Source: Microbacterium sp. BR1 (GTDB taxonomy: Bacteria; Actinomycetota; Actinomycetes; Actinomycetales; Microbacteriaceae). Taken from it: a DNA stretch of 64,000 nt. The position numbers were made by a program, and so were the translations under genes. Positions 55,443 through 63,657 of this stretch are shown in pieces. The notes beneath the pieces were generated by a model. The model was not told the origin of the DNA and searched no databases. It was given only the letters and a program-made list of their open reading frames with translations. The stretch lies in the NCBI RefSeq assembly GCF_002812725.1, contig NZ_NMUN01000004.1, positions 868,001-932,000 of the forward strand. The letters are read 5' to 3'. Numbering within the stretch: the first letter of the stretch is position 1; each line of letters begins with the position of its first letter.

Positions 55443-56597
55443 CTACTTCAGGAAATCGGGGATGTCGAGGTCGTCGTCGCCGAACGCCGAGTCGAATCCC
55501 GCGGCTTCGGGGACGATCGGGCCCGAAGCCGAACCCACCGAGACCGATTCGCGCGCCTCGACCTTGACCTCGGCCGCCTCGTCCGCCGTGGCGGTGGGCA
55601 GGGCGGGAACCTGGCGCTGGGCAAGGATCGGCTCGCTCCGCTGCATCGGTTCGCCGCCGTCGAATCCCGCGGCGATGACGGTGACGCGCACCTCGTCGCC
55701 GAGCGTGTCGTCGATGACCGTTCCGAAGATGATGTTCGCCTCGGGGTGCGCGGCCTCTTTGACGAGTTGCGCGGCATCGTTGATCTCGAAGATTCCGAGG
55801 TTCGAGCCGCCCTGGATCGACAGCAGCACACCGTGCGCGCCCTCGATCGAGGCCTCGAGCAGGGGGGATTCGACCGCGAGCTCGGCGGCCTTGATCGCGC
55901 GATCCGCGCCGCGTGCCGAACCGATGCCCATGAGTGCCGATCCCGCGCCCTGCATGACCGACTTGACGTCGGCGAAGTCGAGGTTGATGAGACCGGGCGT
56001 CGTGATGAGGTCGGTGATGCCCTGAACACCGGCGAGCAGGACCTGGTCGGCCGTGGCGAACGCCTCGATCATCGAGATGCCGCGATCGCTGATCTCGAGC
56101 AGCCGATCGTTCGGCACGACGATGAGTGTGTCGACCTCTTCCTTCAGGCGCGCGACACCCGTGTCGGCCTGGGTCTGACGCCGGCGTCCCTCGAACGAGA
56201 ACGGGCGCGTGACGACACCGATCGTGAGGGCTCCGATCGACTTCGCGATCTTGGCGACGACGGGCGCACCACCCGTGCCCGTGCCGCCGCCTTCGCCGGC
56301 CGTGACGAAGACCATGTCGGCGCCACGCAGGGCCTCTTCGATCTCCTCCGCGTGGTCCTCCGCCGCGCGGCGACCCACTTCGGGGTCGGCACCGGCGCCG
56401 AGGCCGCGGGTGATCTCGCGACCGACGTCGAGCTTGACGTCCGCGTCGCTCATCAGCAGCGCCTGCGCGTCGGTGTTGATCGCGATGAACTCCACGCCGC
56501 GCAGGCCGAGCTCGATCATGCGGTTGACGGCGTTGACGCCGCCGCCGCCGACGCCGACGACCTTGATGACGGCGAGGTAGTTCTGGTTCTGGCTCAT
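55443..56597 (-). CDS. ftsZ: Cell division protein FtsZ
   Basis: FtsZ is the tubulin-like GTPase that forms the Z-ring. The 384-residue protein has [30 protein letters not shown] (tubulin signature), the T7 loop [11 protein letters not shown] (catalytic Asp), and the C-terminal peptide [10 protein letters not shown] that binds SepF. The ATG at 56597 ([15 protein letters not shown]) is chosen because the longer frame up to 56672 is unlike known FtsZ. Its upstream region (56598-56778) carries a hairpin and probably its main promoter. Confidence 0.98.
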   Translation of the reverse strand: MSQNQNYLAVIKVVGVGGGGVNAVNRMIELGLRGVEFIAINTDAQALLMSDADVKLDVGREITRGLGAGADPEVGRRAAEDHAEEIEEALRGADMVFVTAGEGGGTGTGGAPVVAKIAKSIGALTIGVVTRPFSFEGRRRQTQADTGVARLKEEVDTLIVVPNDRLLEISDRGISMIEAFATADQVLLAGVQGITDLITTPGLINLDFADVKSVMQGAGSALMGIGSARGADRAIKAAELAVESPLLEASIEGAHGVLLSIQGGSNLGIFEINDAAQLVKEAAHPEANIIFGTVIDDTLGDEVRVTVIAAGFDGGEPMQRSEPILAQRQVPALPTATADEAAEVKVEARESVSVGSASGPIVPEAAGFDSAFGDDDLDIPDFLK

Positions 56598-56654
56598 GCC
56601 GGCCTCCGTGTCGCGAACCTGGGTGAAACCTTCAACCTCAAGTAGAACTGTAAA

Positions 56655-56675
56655 GAAATGCCCGGTATGCATTTC
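56655..56675 (-). promoter_or_regulatory. Hairpin in the ftsZ leader
   Basis: GAAATGC (56655-56661) and GCATTTC (56669-56675) form a perfect 7-bp inverted repeat about 58 bp before the ftsZ start, on an AT-richer background. TTTACA and the repeated TTGAGG/TTGAAGG elements between the hairpin and the start may be promoter parts. The dyad could be an operator or a leader hairpin. Which is not decidable from the sequence. Confidence 0.4.
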
Positions 56676-56778
56676 CTCTGTTCACACGGTAGGCCGGGGC
56701 TCCTCCCCCGCCCGCAGGCGCGCGGCGTGTCGCCACACACGGACGGAATCTCCGCTCGCGTGACCCGAATGGACGGCG

Positions 56779-57759
56779 TCAGCGGACGACGACGGATGCC
56801 GGCGACGAGACGTCGTACACCGACATCCCCGGCCGCGCGGTCATCGCCCGGTCGAGGTTCAGCGCCTTCTGACCCGTCTCTTCGACCGCACCCCAGACGA
56901 CCTGCGTGCCGCTCGCGAGGGTCAGCGTGACGTCGTCGCGCGTCGTCGCAGCGACCCGGGTCACCTGCGCCGCGATCGCGTCCGGCAGGGCGCGCATCAC
57001 GAGACCCGCGGACTCGAACGCCCCGGATGTCGTGCCGCCCGCGATCTCGAGAACCGGTCGACCCTCCGGCGCGGTCGGGCTCGTCTCGAGCGCAACGCCC
57101 GCCGCATCGACCAGCGTCCAGCCTGCGTCCGTCTGGATGACGCCGATCGGGGTCCGCTCGACGATCCGTACCACCAGGTCGTGCGGCGGTCGCGCCTCCA
57201 GCGTGTAGGACTCGACGAGCGGAAATGCGACGAGGGCCGCCTTCACGGCGCTCGCGTCGACGAGCGGCAACGGCGTGCCGAGCTGGCCCGAGAGCGCCTC
57301 TTCGACCGTCGCTGCGGGGAGCGATGTCGTGCCGACGACCTCGATCCGCTCGACGGCGAACAGCGGGCTGTACGCGGCGCCGACGCTCCCGACGATCAGC
57401 AGCAGCACCGCCGCGGTGCCCACGAGCCACGCCAGCCGACGGCGCCTGCTCCGGACAGTGAAGCGGCGCACCTCACGACGCAGGGCACGACGCCGGGCGC
57501 GCGCGGCACGCCAGACGTCGCGGATCCCCGTGCGGCGCGGCGTCGTCGTCTCGTGCCCCACATCCTCCTGCGATGCGACATCGCGGGGACCGGGCGCGGG
57601 TACTTCGGGACCCGTCGAAGGGGGCAGAGCGGATGCTTCCTCGCCCGAGCCCTCGAGCCCGCGCGGCGCGGCCGGCTCGTCGTCCCACGAACGCGAGGTC
57701 GTGCGCTTCGGCGTGGGCCCGGCTTTCTCGGACGCGGGAAGCGGCGGGGGCCGACGCAT
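56779..57759 (-). CDS. ftsQ: Cell division protein FtsQ
   Basis: FtsQ is a divisome protein with one membrane helix. The 326-residue protein has a long charged cytoplasmic region (residues 1-115, Pro/Glu/Arg-rich), a helix (about 117-137: LAWLVGTAAVLLLIVGSVGAA) and a POTRA domain (about 145-215: FAVERIEVVGTTSLPAATVEE) followed by the FtsQ beta domain. The cytoplasmic head is longer than in most bacteria, as usual in actinobacteria. It lies between murC (three bases upstream) and ftsZ in the normal dcw order. Confidence 0.94.
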   Translation of the reverse strand: MRRPPPLPASEKAGPTPKRTTSRSWDDEPAAPRGLEGSGEEASALPPSTGPEVPAPGPRDVASQEDVGHETTTPRRTGIRDVWRAARARRRALRREVRRFTVRSRRRRLAWLVGTAAVLLLIVGSVGAAYSPLFAVERIEVVGTTSLPAATVEEALSGQLGTPLPLVDASAVKAALVAFPLVESYTLEARPPHDLVVRIVERTPIGVIQTDAGWTLVDAAGVALETSPTAPEGRPVLEIAGGTTSGAFESAGLVMRALPDAIAAQVTRVAATTRDDVTLTLASGTQVVWGAVEETGQKALNLDRAMTARPGMSVYDVSSPASVVVR

Positions 57760-57762
57760 CCG

Positions 57763-59175
57763 TCAGTCCGAGACGCCGGCCGGCGTCGTCTGCGCGAGTG
57801 CTTCGAGCACCTGCGGGATGATCAGGTAGACGTTGCCGCAGCCGAGCGTGATGACGTAGTCGCCGTCGCGGGCGACCGTCGCGGTGTAGTCCGCCGCCTG
57901 CTGCCAGTCGGCCACGAACGCGACGTGGTCGGGGTCGGCGAAGGCGTCACGGACGAGGGCACCGGTGACGCCTTCGATCGGGTCCTCGCGCGCGCCGTAG
58001 ACGTCGAGCACGACCGTGTGGTCGGCGTATTCCTCGAGCACCTCGGCGAATTCCCGGTACATCTGCTGCGTTCGGGAGTAGGTGTGCGGCTGATGCACCG
58101 CGATGATACGGCCGTCGCCGATCACGGTGCGCGCCGCGGCGAGGGCCGCGGCCACCTCAGTCGGGTGGTGCGCATAGTCGTCGAAGACGCTCACTCCGCG
58201 CGCGACGCCGTGCAGCTCGAAGCGACGGACGGTTCCCGCGAAGCCTTCTACCGCTCGCAGCGCGGGCTCGAGTTCGTGCCCGAGCGAGAGCAGCACCGCG
58301 ACGACGCCGGCGGCGTTGATCGCGTTGTGCGCGCCGGGGATAGCGAGTCGTGCGTGTTCCGTGCGTCCGCAATAGGTGATCGCGAACGACACCGGACCAT
58401 CTGTGACGATGTCGGTGACGCGGACATCCGCGCCCGCGGATTCCCCGAACGTGACGACATTCGGATGCGTGAGGCGTGCGCTCACGCGGAGCGCGCCGGG
58501 ATCGTCCGCCGAGATGACGACGCTCTCGCGCGCCCCGTCCGCGAAGCGCACGAACGCGTCGTCGAAGGCGTCGTTCGTACCGTAGTGGTCGAGGTGATCG
58601 GGATCGACGTTGGTGATGAGCGCGATCGAGGTGTCGTACAGCAGGAACGTGCCGTCGGACTCGTCGGCCTCGATCACGAAGAGCTCATCGGCACCCGTTC
58701 CGCTCGACGCGCCGAGCTGGGCGATCACTCCCCCGTTCACGAAGGTCGGGTCGGAGCCCAGGTCCTGCAGAGCGGTGACGATCATCCCGGTCGACGTCGT
58801 CTTGCCGTGCGCACCGGCGACCGAGACCAGACGCCGCCCGCCGATCAGCCAGTGCAGCGCCTGCGACCGGTGGATGACGGGCATCCCGCGTTCTTTCGCC
58901 AGGACGAACTCGGGGTTCTCGGGCCAGATCGCGCCCGTGTGGATGACGGTGTCGGCGTCGCCGAGGTTGGCGGCGTCATGACCGACGTGCACACGCGCCC
59001 CGAGCGCTTCGAGTTCGCGGAGCGCGGCGCTGTCGGCGCGGTCGGAGCCGGACACCCGGATGCCGCGGGCCAGGAACATGCGCGCGAGCCCGGACATCCC
59101 GGATCCGCCGATGCCGATGAAGTGCGCGGACTCGATGTTCGCGGGAATCGGCAGGGTCAGGTCGGGTCGGATCAT
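57763..59175 (-). CDS. murC: UDP-N-acetylmuramate-L-alanine ligase
   Basis: MurC adds L-Ala to UDP-MurNAc, the first peptide step of peptidoglycan synthesis. The 470-residue protein has the N-terminal [21 protein letters not shown]-binding [22 protein letters not shown] (Mg binding), [11 protein letters not shown] and the C-terminal [16 protein letters not shown]. All catalytic regions are intact. Upstream, where murG usually sits next to murC on the same strand, a divergent PadR/membrane-protein pair intervenes. Confidence 0.97.
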   Translation of the reverse strand: MIRPDLTLPIPANIESAHFIGIGGSGMSGLARMFLARGIRVSGSDRADSAALRELEALGARVHVGHDAANLGDADTVIHTGAIWPENPEFVLAKERGMPVIHRSQALHWLIGGRRLVSVAGAHGKTTSTGMIVTALQDLGSDPTFVNGGVIAQLGASSGTGADELFVIEADESDGTFLLYDTSIALITNVDPDHLDHYGTNDAFDDAFVRFADGARESVVISADDPGALRVSARLTHPNVVTFGESAGADVRVTDIVTDGPVSFAITYCGRTEHARLAIPGAHNAINAAGVVAVLLSLGHELEPALRAVEGFAGTVRRFELHGVARGVSVFDDYAHHPTEVAAALAAARTVIGDGRIIAVHQPHTYSRTQQMYREFAEVLEEYADHTVVLDVYGAREDPIEGVTGALVRDAFADPDHVAFVADWQQAADYTATVARDGDYVITLGCGNVYLIIPQVLEALAQTTPAGVSD

Positions 59176-59268
59176 GGCCCGACAAGTCTAGGTCGGCGAC
59201 CTGCGAGGTCGGCGCTCGGCGCGCCCGGTCACCCGGCTCCATGCGGCGCGCCGCGAGGCCGCTGCGCC

Positions 59269-59328
59269 TCGAACGGTCGCGACATGCCGTTCCATGTCGG
59301 TGTGGAACGGCATGTCGCGACCGTTCGA
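59269..59328. repeat. Dispersed palindromic repeat, copy 4 (perfect)
   Basis: A perfect 26-bp inverted repeat: arms 59269-59294 (TCGAACGGTCGCGACATGCC plus GTTCCA) and 59303-59328, separated by 8 bases (TGTCGGTG). It lies between the divergent murC and padR starts, 94 bp before murC and 57 bp before padR, so it could extrude as a cruciform near both promoters. It is the best-conserved copy. Confidence 0.95.
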
Positions 59329-59352
59329 AGATGTCTGACCGGCCCGCCCTGG

Positions 59353-59377
59353 ACATACTCCCGACTTGGGAATATGT
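59353..59377. promoter_or_regulatory. PadR-type operator overlapping the padR promoter
   Basis: ACATACTCCC-GACTT-GGGAATATGT (59353-59377) is a 10-bp inverted repeat with one mismatch. PadR proteins commonly bind ACAT/ATGT dyads and repress their own operon. TATGTT (59373-59378) looks like a -10, six bases before the padR ATG at 59385, so the dyad covers it and the mRNA may be leaderless. Confidence 0.6.
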
Positions 59378-59384
59378 TCGACCC

Positions 59385-59744
59385 ATGAGCGCATCACTGG
59401 GCACGACCGCCTTCTGGGTCCTGACGAGCCTGACGCAGGGCCGCCGCCACGGCTACGCGATCCTGCGGCATGTGGACGAGGCATCCGGCGACCCGGGTGC
59501 CCTCAAGACCACGACCCTGTATGCCACGATCGAGCGCCTGCAAGCCCGTGGCCTCGTGATCGAGGACGGTGACGAGATCGTCGATGGGCGGGCGCGCCGC
59601 TACTACGCGCTCACCGACACCGGCCGGTCCCGCCTCGAAGATGAGCTCGCCGACCTCGAGAGGCGAGCATCCGCGGCCCGCGCGGCGCTCGCACCCCCGC
59701 GGCCAGCGCCCGTCATCGTGACCCGCGCGGCGACGTTCGCATGA
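59385..59744 (+). CDS. PadR-family transcriptional regulator
   Basis: This 119-residue PadR winged-helix regulator has the conserved N-terminal SLGTTAFWVLTSLTQGRRHGYAILR, recognition helix KTTTLYATIERLQARGLV, wing DGRARRYYALTDTG and a short C-terminal dimer helix (about 85-105). The length fits the small PadR-s1 type. Its stop overlaps the start of the next gene by four bases (ATGA), so it forms an operon with a membrane protein, a widespread actinobacterial pairing. It probably binds the dyad at 59353. The ligand is unknown. The pair interrupts the usual murG-murC adjacency. Confidence 0.92.
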   Translation: MSASLGTTAFWVLTSLTQGRRHGYAILRHVDEASGDPGALKTTTLYATIERLQARGLVIEDGDEIVDGRARRYYALTDTGRSRLEDELADLERRASAARAALAPPRPAPVIVTRAATFA

Positions 59745-61075
59745 CGACGCCGGACGAGCGGGAGTTCCGCGCGCTCCTGCGGTGGTACCCCCGCCGCTGG
59801 CGCGAACGCAACGAGTCGATCGTGCTCGGCACGATGCTCGATGACGCGGAGGCGCGCGGTTTGCAGACACCGGATGCCTCGATGCGACGCGGGGCGATAC
59901 TCCACGGTCTCGGTGCCCGTCTGGACCGGCGCACCGCGATCGTCGCGGCGTCCCTCGCGGCCGCGCTCGCCCTCGCGGGCATCCCCCTGTTGTTTCTGGG
60001 CGTCGGCGCGGCGTGGCTGATACCCGGATTCGGGGTCGGCCCGCTCCTCATCCTGGTCGCCGTCGTTGCCACATTGCGCACACGCGGGATCATCTCCGCC
60101 GCAGAGGCGCTGACGGGTATTTCTCTCGCTCTGCCGGCGACGACGCTCTCGACGCTCGTCGCCCTCTCGTGGAGCGTCGGTTTCGACGAAGCCGACGCCG
60201 GGACCACCCGCGGATGGTTCGCGCAGGCTTTCATCTGGTTCGCCGCCGCCGCGTGGCTCGCCGCCATGGCCTGGGGTGCGGTCGTCGTGGGAGGAATGCT
60301 CCGCGCCCCCGCGATGCGCGCGGTCTGGGCTCGGCTGGCTGGTGCGGCGTGCGCTGCGGTCGCCTACCCGTTTCTCGCGTTCTCGCTTCTGAGCCCGGCG
60401 AGCGGGGCGCTTCTGGCAATCGCAACCCTCGGCTCCGTGATTCTCCTGGCCCAGCCACGGGCACCGATCTCGAACCCGGCGCCCCCCGCCCCACGCGCCG
60501 CGAGAACGACCCGGCCCGCGAGCAGAACCGTTCTGGTCTGCGCCGTGGCGTCCGCGGTCGCGGGTACCGCGGCTGTCCTGTTCGCTCTCACGGGAAGCGG
60601 ATGGCCCGGATCCACCCTGGATGGAACCGGGGCGATGCGCTTCGGCATCGTCGCCGGCTTCATCGCCGCGCTGCCGTACTGCGCGACGATCGGGTTGATG
60701 CGATCCGCCCACCACCGCGCACTCCACGCCTGGGGACCCGCATTGCTCATCGCCGGAGGGTTCGTCATCGCCGCAACCGAGAACATCGTCGGGGGCGGGG
60801 ATGGGAACCGTATCGTGTGGGCGCTTCTGATCGCGGGGCTCCCCCTGGGCGGCGCGGTCACGTGGATCCTCTCGACCGGACGCTGGGCCGCTCGAACGGT
60901 TCAAACGACGATCGCGATCATGTGCGGCGCGGCGGTGGTCGTCACCGCCCTGGCCATCCAGATGCTGCCCTTCCTGCTCCCGATCGCGGCGCTCATCCTC
61001 GCGGTCGGCGAAGGCCGCCGGCTGAGCACGCGCCGCACCCACCGCGACCACCGGCCCTACCCAGCATCCGCATAG
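59741..61075 (+). CDS. PadR-linked multi-helix membrane protein
   Basis: The 444-residue protein starts with a cytoplasmic helical head (EREFRALLRWYPRRWRERNE), a motif seen at the start of many actinobacterial membrane proteins coded beside PadR regulators. About 10-11 helices follow in two clusters (residues 66-230 and 265-430), separated by a Pro/Ala/Arg-rich loop (about 237-260). No transporter motif, ATPase or enzyme signature is visible, so the function is unknown. It is translationally coupled to PadR. The repeat copies 4 and 5 lie on either side of the operon. Confidence 0.85.
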   Translation: MTTPDEREFRALLRWYPRRWRERNESIVLGTMLDDAEARGLQTPDASMRRGAILHGLGARLDRRTAIVAASLAAALALAGIPLLFLGVGAAWLIPGFGVGPLLILVAVVATLRTRGIISAAEALTGISLALPATTLSTLVALSWSVGFDEADAGTTRGWFAQAFIWFAAAAWLAAMAWGAVVVGGMLRAPAMRAVWARLAGAACAAVAYPFLAFSLLSPASGALLAIATLGSVILLAQPRAPISNPAPPAPRAARTTRPASRTVLVCAVASAVAGTAAVLFALTGSGWPGSTLDGTGAMRFGIVAGFIAALPYCATIGLMRSAHHRALHAWGPALLIAGGFVIAATENIVGGGDGNRIVWALLIAGLPLGGAVTWILSTGRWAARTVQTTIAIMCGAAVVVTALAIQMLPFLLPIAALILAVGEGRRLSTRRTHRDHRPYPASA

Positions 61076-61109
61076 TCTCCCCCTGACCCGGAACCCCCGC
61101 GGAACCTCA

Positions 61110-61167
61110 CGAACGGTCGCGACATGCCGTTCCCCATCGATGGGGAACGGCATGTCGCGTCCGTTCG
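61110..61167. repeat. Dispersed palindromic repeat, copy 5 (no loop)
   Basis: A 58-bp dyad with centre CCCATCGATGGG (between 61138 and 61139). Arms of 29 bp pair with only one mismatch (61117/61160) and no loop. It begins 35 bp after the membrane protein stop and lies 152 bp before the murG stop, between convergent genes. Arms are CGAACGGTCGCGACATGCCG plus TTCC, the family consensus. Confidence 0.95.
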
Positions 61168-61231
61168 AGGTGGTTGGAGCCATCGAACTGGCGAGGAACG
61201 CTGTATCGCGGCGCCGATCGAGCGGTGCGTG

Positions 61232-61308
61232 ACAGCTCGAAGCCCGAGCAGCTCGAGCCCGAGCAGATCGAGGCCCCAGCAGGTCGAGGCCCCAGCAGCT
61301 CGAGGCCG
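61232..61308. repeat. 15-16-bp tandem repeat, five units
   Basis: The units start at 61232, 61247, 61262, 61278 and 61294, with consensus AGCAGCTCGAGGCCC. The first is degenerate (ACAGCTCGAAGCCCG). The last unit ends 10 bp before the murG stop codon (61319-61321), in the 3' non-coding stretch. CTCGAG/ATCGAG gives each unit a small dyad. Copy number may vary between strains. Confidence 0.8.
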
Positions 61309-61318
61309 AGCGGGCGCC

Positions 61319-62392
61319 TCAGCGCGCGAGGGCCTCGTCGATCAGCGCGATGAGGTCTTCCGTGCCACGGCGCGAGCCGACGGATGCCGCGGCCGCTCGC
61401 ATGGCGTCGAGTCGAGCCGGATCGGCCAGGAGCGGCAGGACCTCCGCCCGCACCCGCTCGGCCGTGAACGCGGCGTCGTCGATCAGCACCGCCGCTCCCG
61501 CCGCAACCGCGGACGCCGCGTTCAGGCGCTGCTCGCCGTTACCCACCGCGTAGGGCACATACACGGCGGGGATGCCGAGCGCGCTGATCTCGCTGACCGT
61601 CGCCGCTCCCGCCCGCGAGACGATGACATCGGCCATCGCGAAGGCGAGGTCCATCCGGTCCTCGTACTTCTTCACGACGTATCCGGGCGCGCCCGGGTCC
61701 CGCCAGTCCGACCGCTCCCCCGTGACGTGCACGAGCTGATATCCCGCCGCGAGCACGTCCGCATAGGAACCCGCGAAAGCCTCGTTCAGGCGCAGCGCCC
61801 CGAGCGAGCCGCCGAACACCAGAAGCGTGGGCCGAGCGGACTCGAGCCCGAAGTGCGCGGCGGCCTCGTCGCGCAAACCCGCACGATCGAGGTCGACGAT
61901 CTCGCGGCGCAGCGGCATCCCGACCACGCGCGAGCGCCGCAGGGGCGTACCGGCGAACGCAACGCCGACACCGGCCGCACGGCGCGCCCCCAGCACGTTC
62001 GCCAGACCGGGACGGGCATTCGCCTCGTGCACGACGAACGGGATGCCGGAGCGTCGTGCCGCGACATAGGCGGGCGCGGAGGCGTACCCCCCGAATCCGA
62101 CGACGACGGAGACGTCCCGATCGCTGATCACGCGGCGCACGTGCCCGACCGCGCGCCGGAACCGCGCCGGAAAGCCGATCGCCGCGCGATCGGGGCGGCG
62201 CGGGAACGGCAGGCGCTCGATCGTCAGCAGCTCGTACCCCCGCTCGGGGACGAGACGCGCCTCGAGCCCTTCTTTGGTGCCGAGGACGAGGATCTTCGCC
62301 TCGGGTTCGCGCGCACGCAGGCCGTCGGCAACCGCCAACAGCGGATTGACATGGCCGGCGGTTCCCCCGCCTGCCAGAAGGTAGGTCGTCAC
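61319..62392 (-). CDS. murG: UDP-GlcNAc: lipid I GlcNAc transferase
   Basis: MurG makes lipid II, the peptidoglycan precursor, on the inner membrane face. The 357-residue protein has the glycine-rich LLAGGGTAGHVNPLLAVADGL (acceptor site), GFGGYASAPAYVAARRSGIPFVVHEANARPG, and the donor region VFGGSLGALRLNE, SRAGAATVSEISALGIPAVYVPYA. GTG 62392 overlaps the ftsW stop by four bases (GTGA), so it is coupled to ftsW. The 3' side has the tandem repeat and palindrome copy 5 rather than murC. Confidence 0.97.
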   Translation of the reverse strand: MTTYLLAGGGTAGHVNPLLAVADGLRAREPEAKILVLGTKEGLEARLVPERGYELLTIERLPFPRRPDRAAIGFPARFRRAVGHVRRVISDRDVSVVVGFGGYASAPAYVAARRSGIPFVVHEANARPGLANVLGARRAAGVGVAFAGTPLRRSRVVGMPLRREIVDLDRAGLRDEAAAHFGLESARPTLLVFGGSLGALRLNEAFAGSYADVLAAGYQLVHVTGERSDWRDPGAPGYVVKKYEDRMDLAFAMADVIVSRAGAATVSEISALGIPAVYVPYAVGNGEQRLNAASAVAAGAAVLIDDAAFTAERVRAEVLPLLADPARLDAMRAAAASVGSRRGTEDLIALIDEALAR

Positions 62393-63657
62393 GCCGAGAC
62401 TTTACCCCGACGGGCCGCGCTCGTTCCGCCGCGCAGACCCGTTCGGGTCTCGGGTGCGGAAGTCGGCAGTGTGCGCGCGAACGACAGCAGCACGCCGCAC
62501 GCCAGCAGGACCGACAGCAGGGCGGTGCCACCCTGCGACATGAACGGCAGGGGCACACCCAGGACGGGGAAGATGCGCAGCACGACGCCGATGTTGATGA
62601 GGGCCTGGCCCACGATCCACACGGTGATTCCGCCCGAGGCGATGCGGATGAACGGGTCATGCGTCTTGCGGATGACGTGGAAGGCACCCACCGCGAACAG
62701 CGTGAACAGGCCGAGGATGACGATGCATCCGATCAGCCCCACCTCTTCTCCCACGATCGCGAAGATGTAGTCGTTGGCGCGGGCCGGCAGCCACCCGTAC
62801 TTCTCTTTCGAGTTGCCGAGGCCCAGCCCGAAGATGCCGCCGCCCGCCAGCCCGAAGACGCCGTGCATCGCCTGATAGCAGTCGTTGAAGTAGTCGCAGT
62901 CCTCGTTCATGAAGCTCATGATGCGGCGCATGCGGTTCGGGCTCGCGACCGCCATGTAGGCCACATAGGCGGCGGCAGCGATGAGAGGCAACAGGAAGAT
63001 CCGCAGCCGCACACCCGAGAAGAACAGGCCACCCAGCAGGATCAACACCAGGATCATGGCCGTGCCGAGGTCGTGCCCCGCCATGACGGTCGCGATGACC
63101 GCCGCCGACACCGGGACGAGCGGGATGAACACGTGGCGCCAGAGGCCGAGCAGGGTCTGCTTGCGGTACAGCACGTAAGCGACCCACAGGGCGAGCGAGA
63201 GCTTCAGGAACTCGGACGGCTGGACGGTCTGCCCCGCGATCGAGATCCAGTTGCGGTTTCCGAGGATCTCGATACCGAGTCCGGGAACGAACACGAGCAG
63301 CTGAAAGAGTGTCGCGATACCGAGCAGGGGCCAGGCGATCCGCTTCCAGAACGACACGGGAAAGCGGGAAGCCACGAACATGAGCGGGATACCGATGACC
63401 GCGAACACGCCCTGCTTCAAGAGGCTTTCGAACGGGCTCGCGCCCTCGGCGGTCGCGGAGGCGGTCGTCGCCGACAGCACCATCACGAGACCGAAGCCGG
63501 TCAGCAGGATCGCGGTCGAGGCGATCAGCAAGAACTCGCTGGGCACCGGTGCGAACACCCGGCCGAGCGAGACACGGGCCGCCAGCCCGCGGGGCGCGGG
63601 CGCATCGTCAGGCTGCTGGTCCGCCCGCGGGGGGCGCGTCGGCGTCCGAGTCGCCAT
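62389..63657 (-). CDS. ftsW: Peptidoglycan polymerase FtsW
   Basis: FtsW is a SEDS glycosyltransferase that polymerises lipid II at the septum. It has 422 residues and 10 helices. The signature GHDLGTAMILVLILLGGLFFSG and the catalytic-loop region DCYQAMHGVFGLAGGGIFGLGLGNSKEK are typical, and GIVLRIFPVLGVPLPF-like VVLRIFPVLGVPLPFMSQGG closes the protein. ATG 63657 gives a start MATRTPTRPPR with a short basic tail. An earlier frame start is inside murD. It overlaps the murD C-terminal coding region by 50 bp and is coupled to murG. Confidence 0.95.
   Translation of the reverse strand: MATRTPTRPPRADQQPDDAPAPRGLAARVSLGRVFAPVPSEFLLIASTAILLTGFGLVMVLSATTASATAEGASPFESLLKQGVFAVIGIPLMFVASRFPVSFWKRIAWPLLGIATLFQLLVFVPGLGIEILGNRNWISIAGQTVQPSEFLKLSLALWVAYVLYRKQTLLGLWRHVFIPLVPVSAAVIATVMAGHDLGTAMILVLILLGGLFFSGVRLRIFLLPLIAAAAYVAYMAVASPNRMRRIMSFMNEDCDYFNDCYQAMHGVFGLAGGGIFGLGLGNSKEKYGWLPARANDYIFAIVGEEVGLIGCIVILGLFTLFAVGAFHVIRKTHDPFIRIASGGITVWIVGQALINIGVVLRIFPVLGVPLPFMSQGGTALLSVLLACGVLLSFARTLPTSAPETRTGLRGGTSAARRGKVSA

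Noticed and set aside
59188..59484. Small frames reading through the palindromic repeats (peptides like RDMPF...ERHVATVR)
   Set aside because: The shared peptide comes from the repeat DNA itself, recurs around the copies in unrelated frames, and has no gene features.
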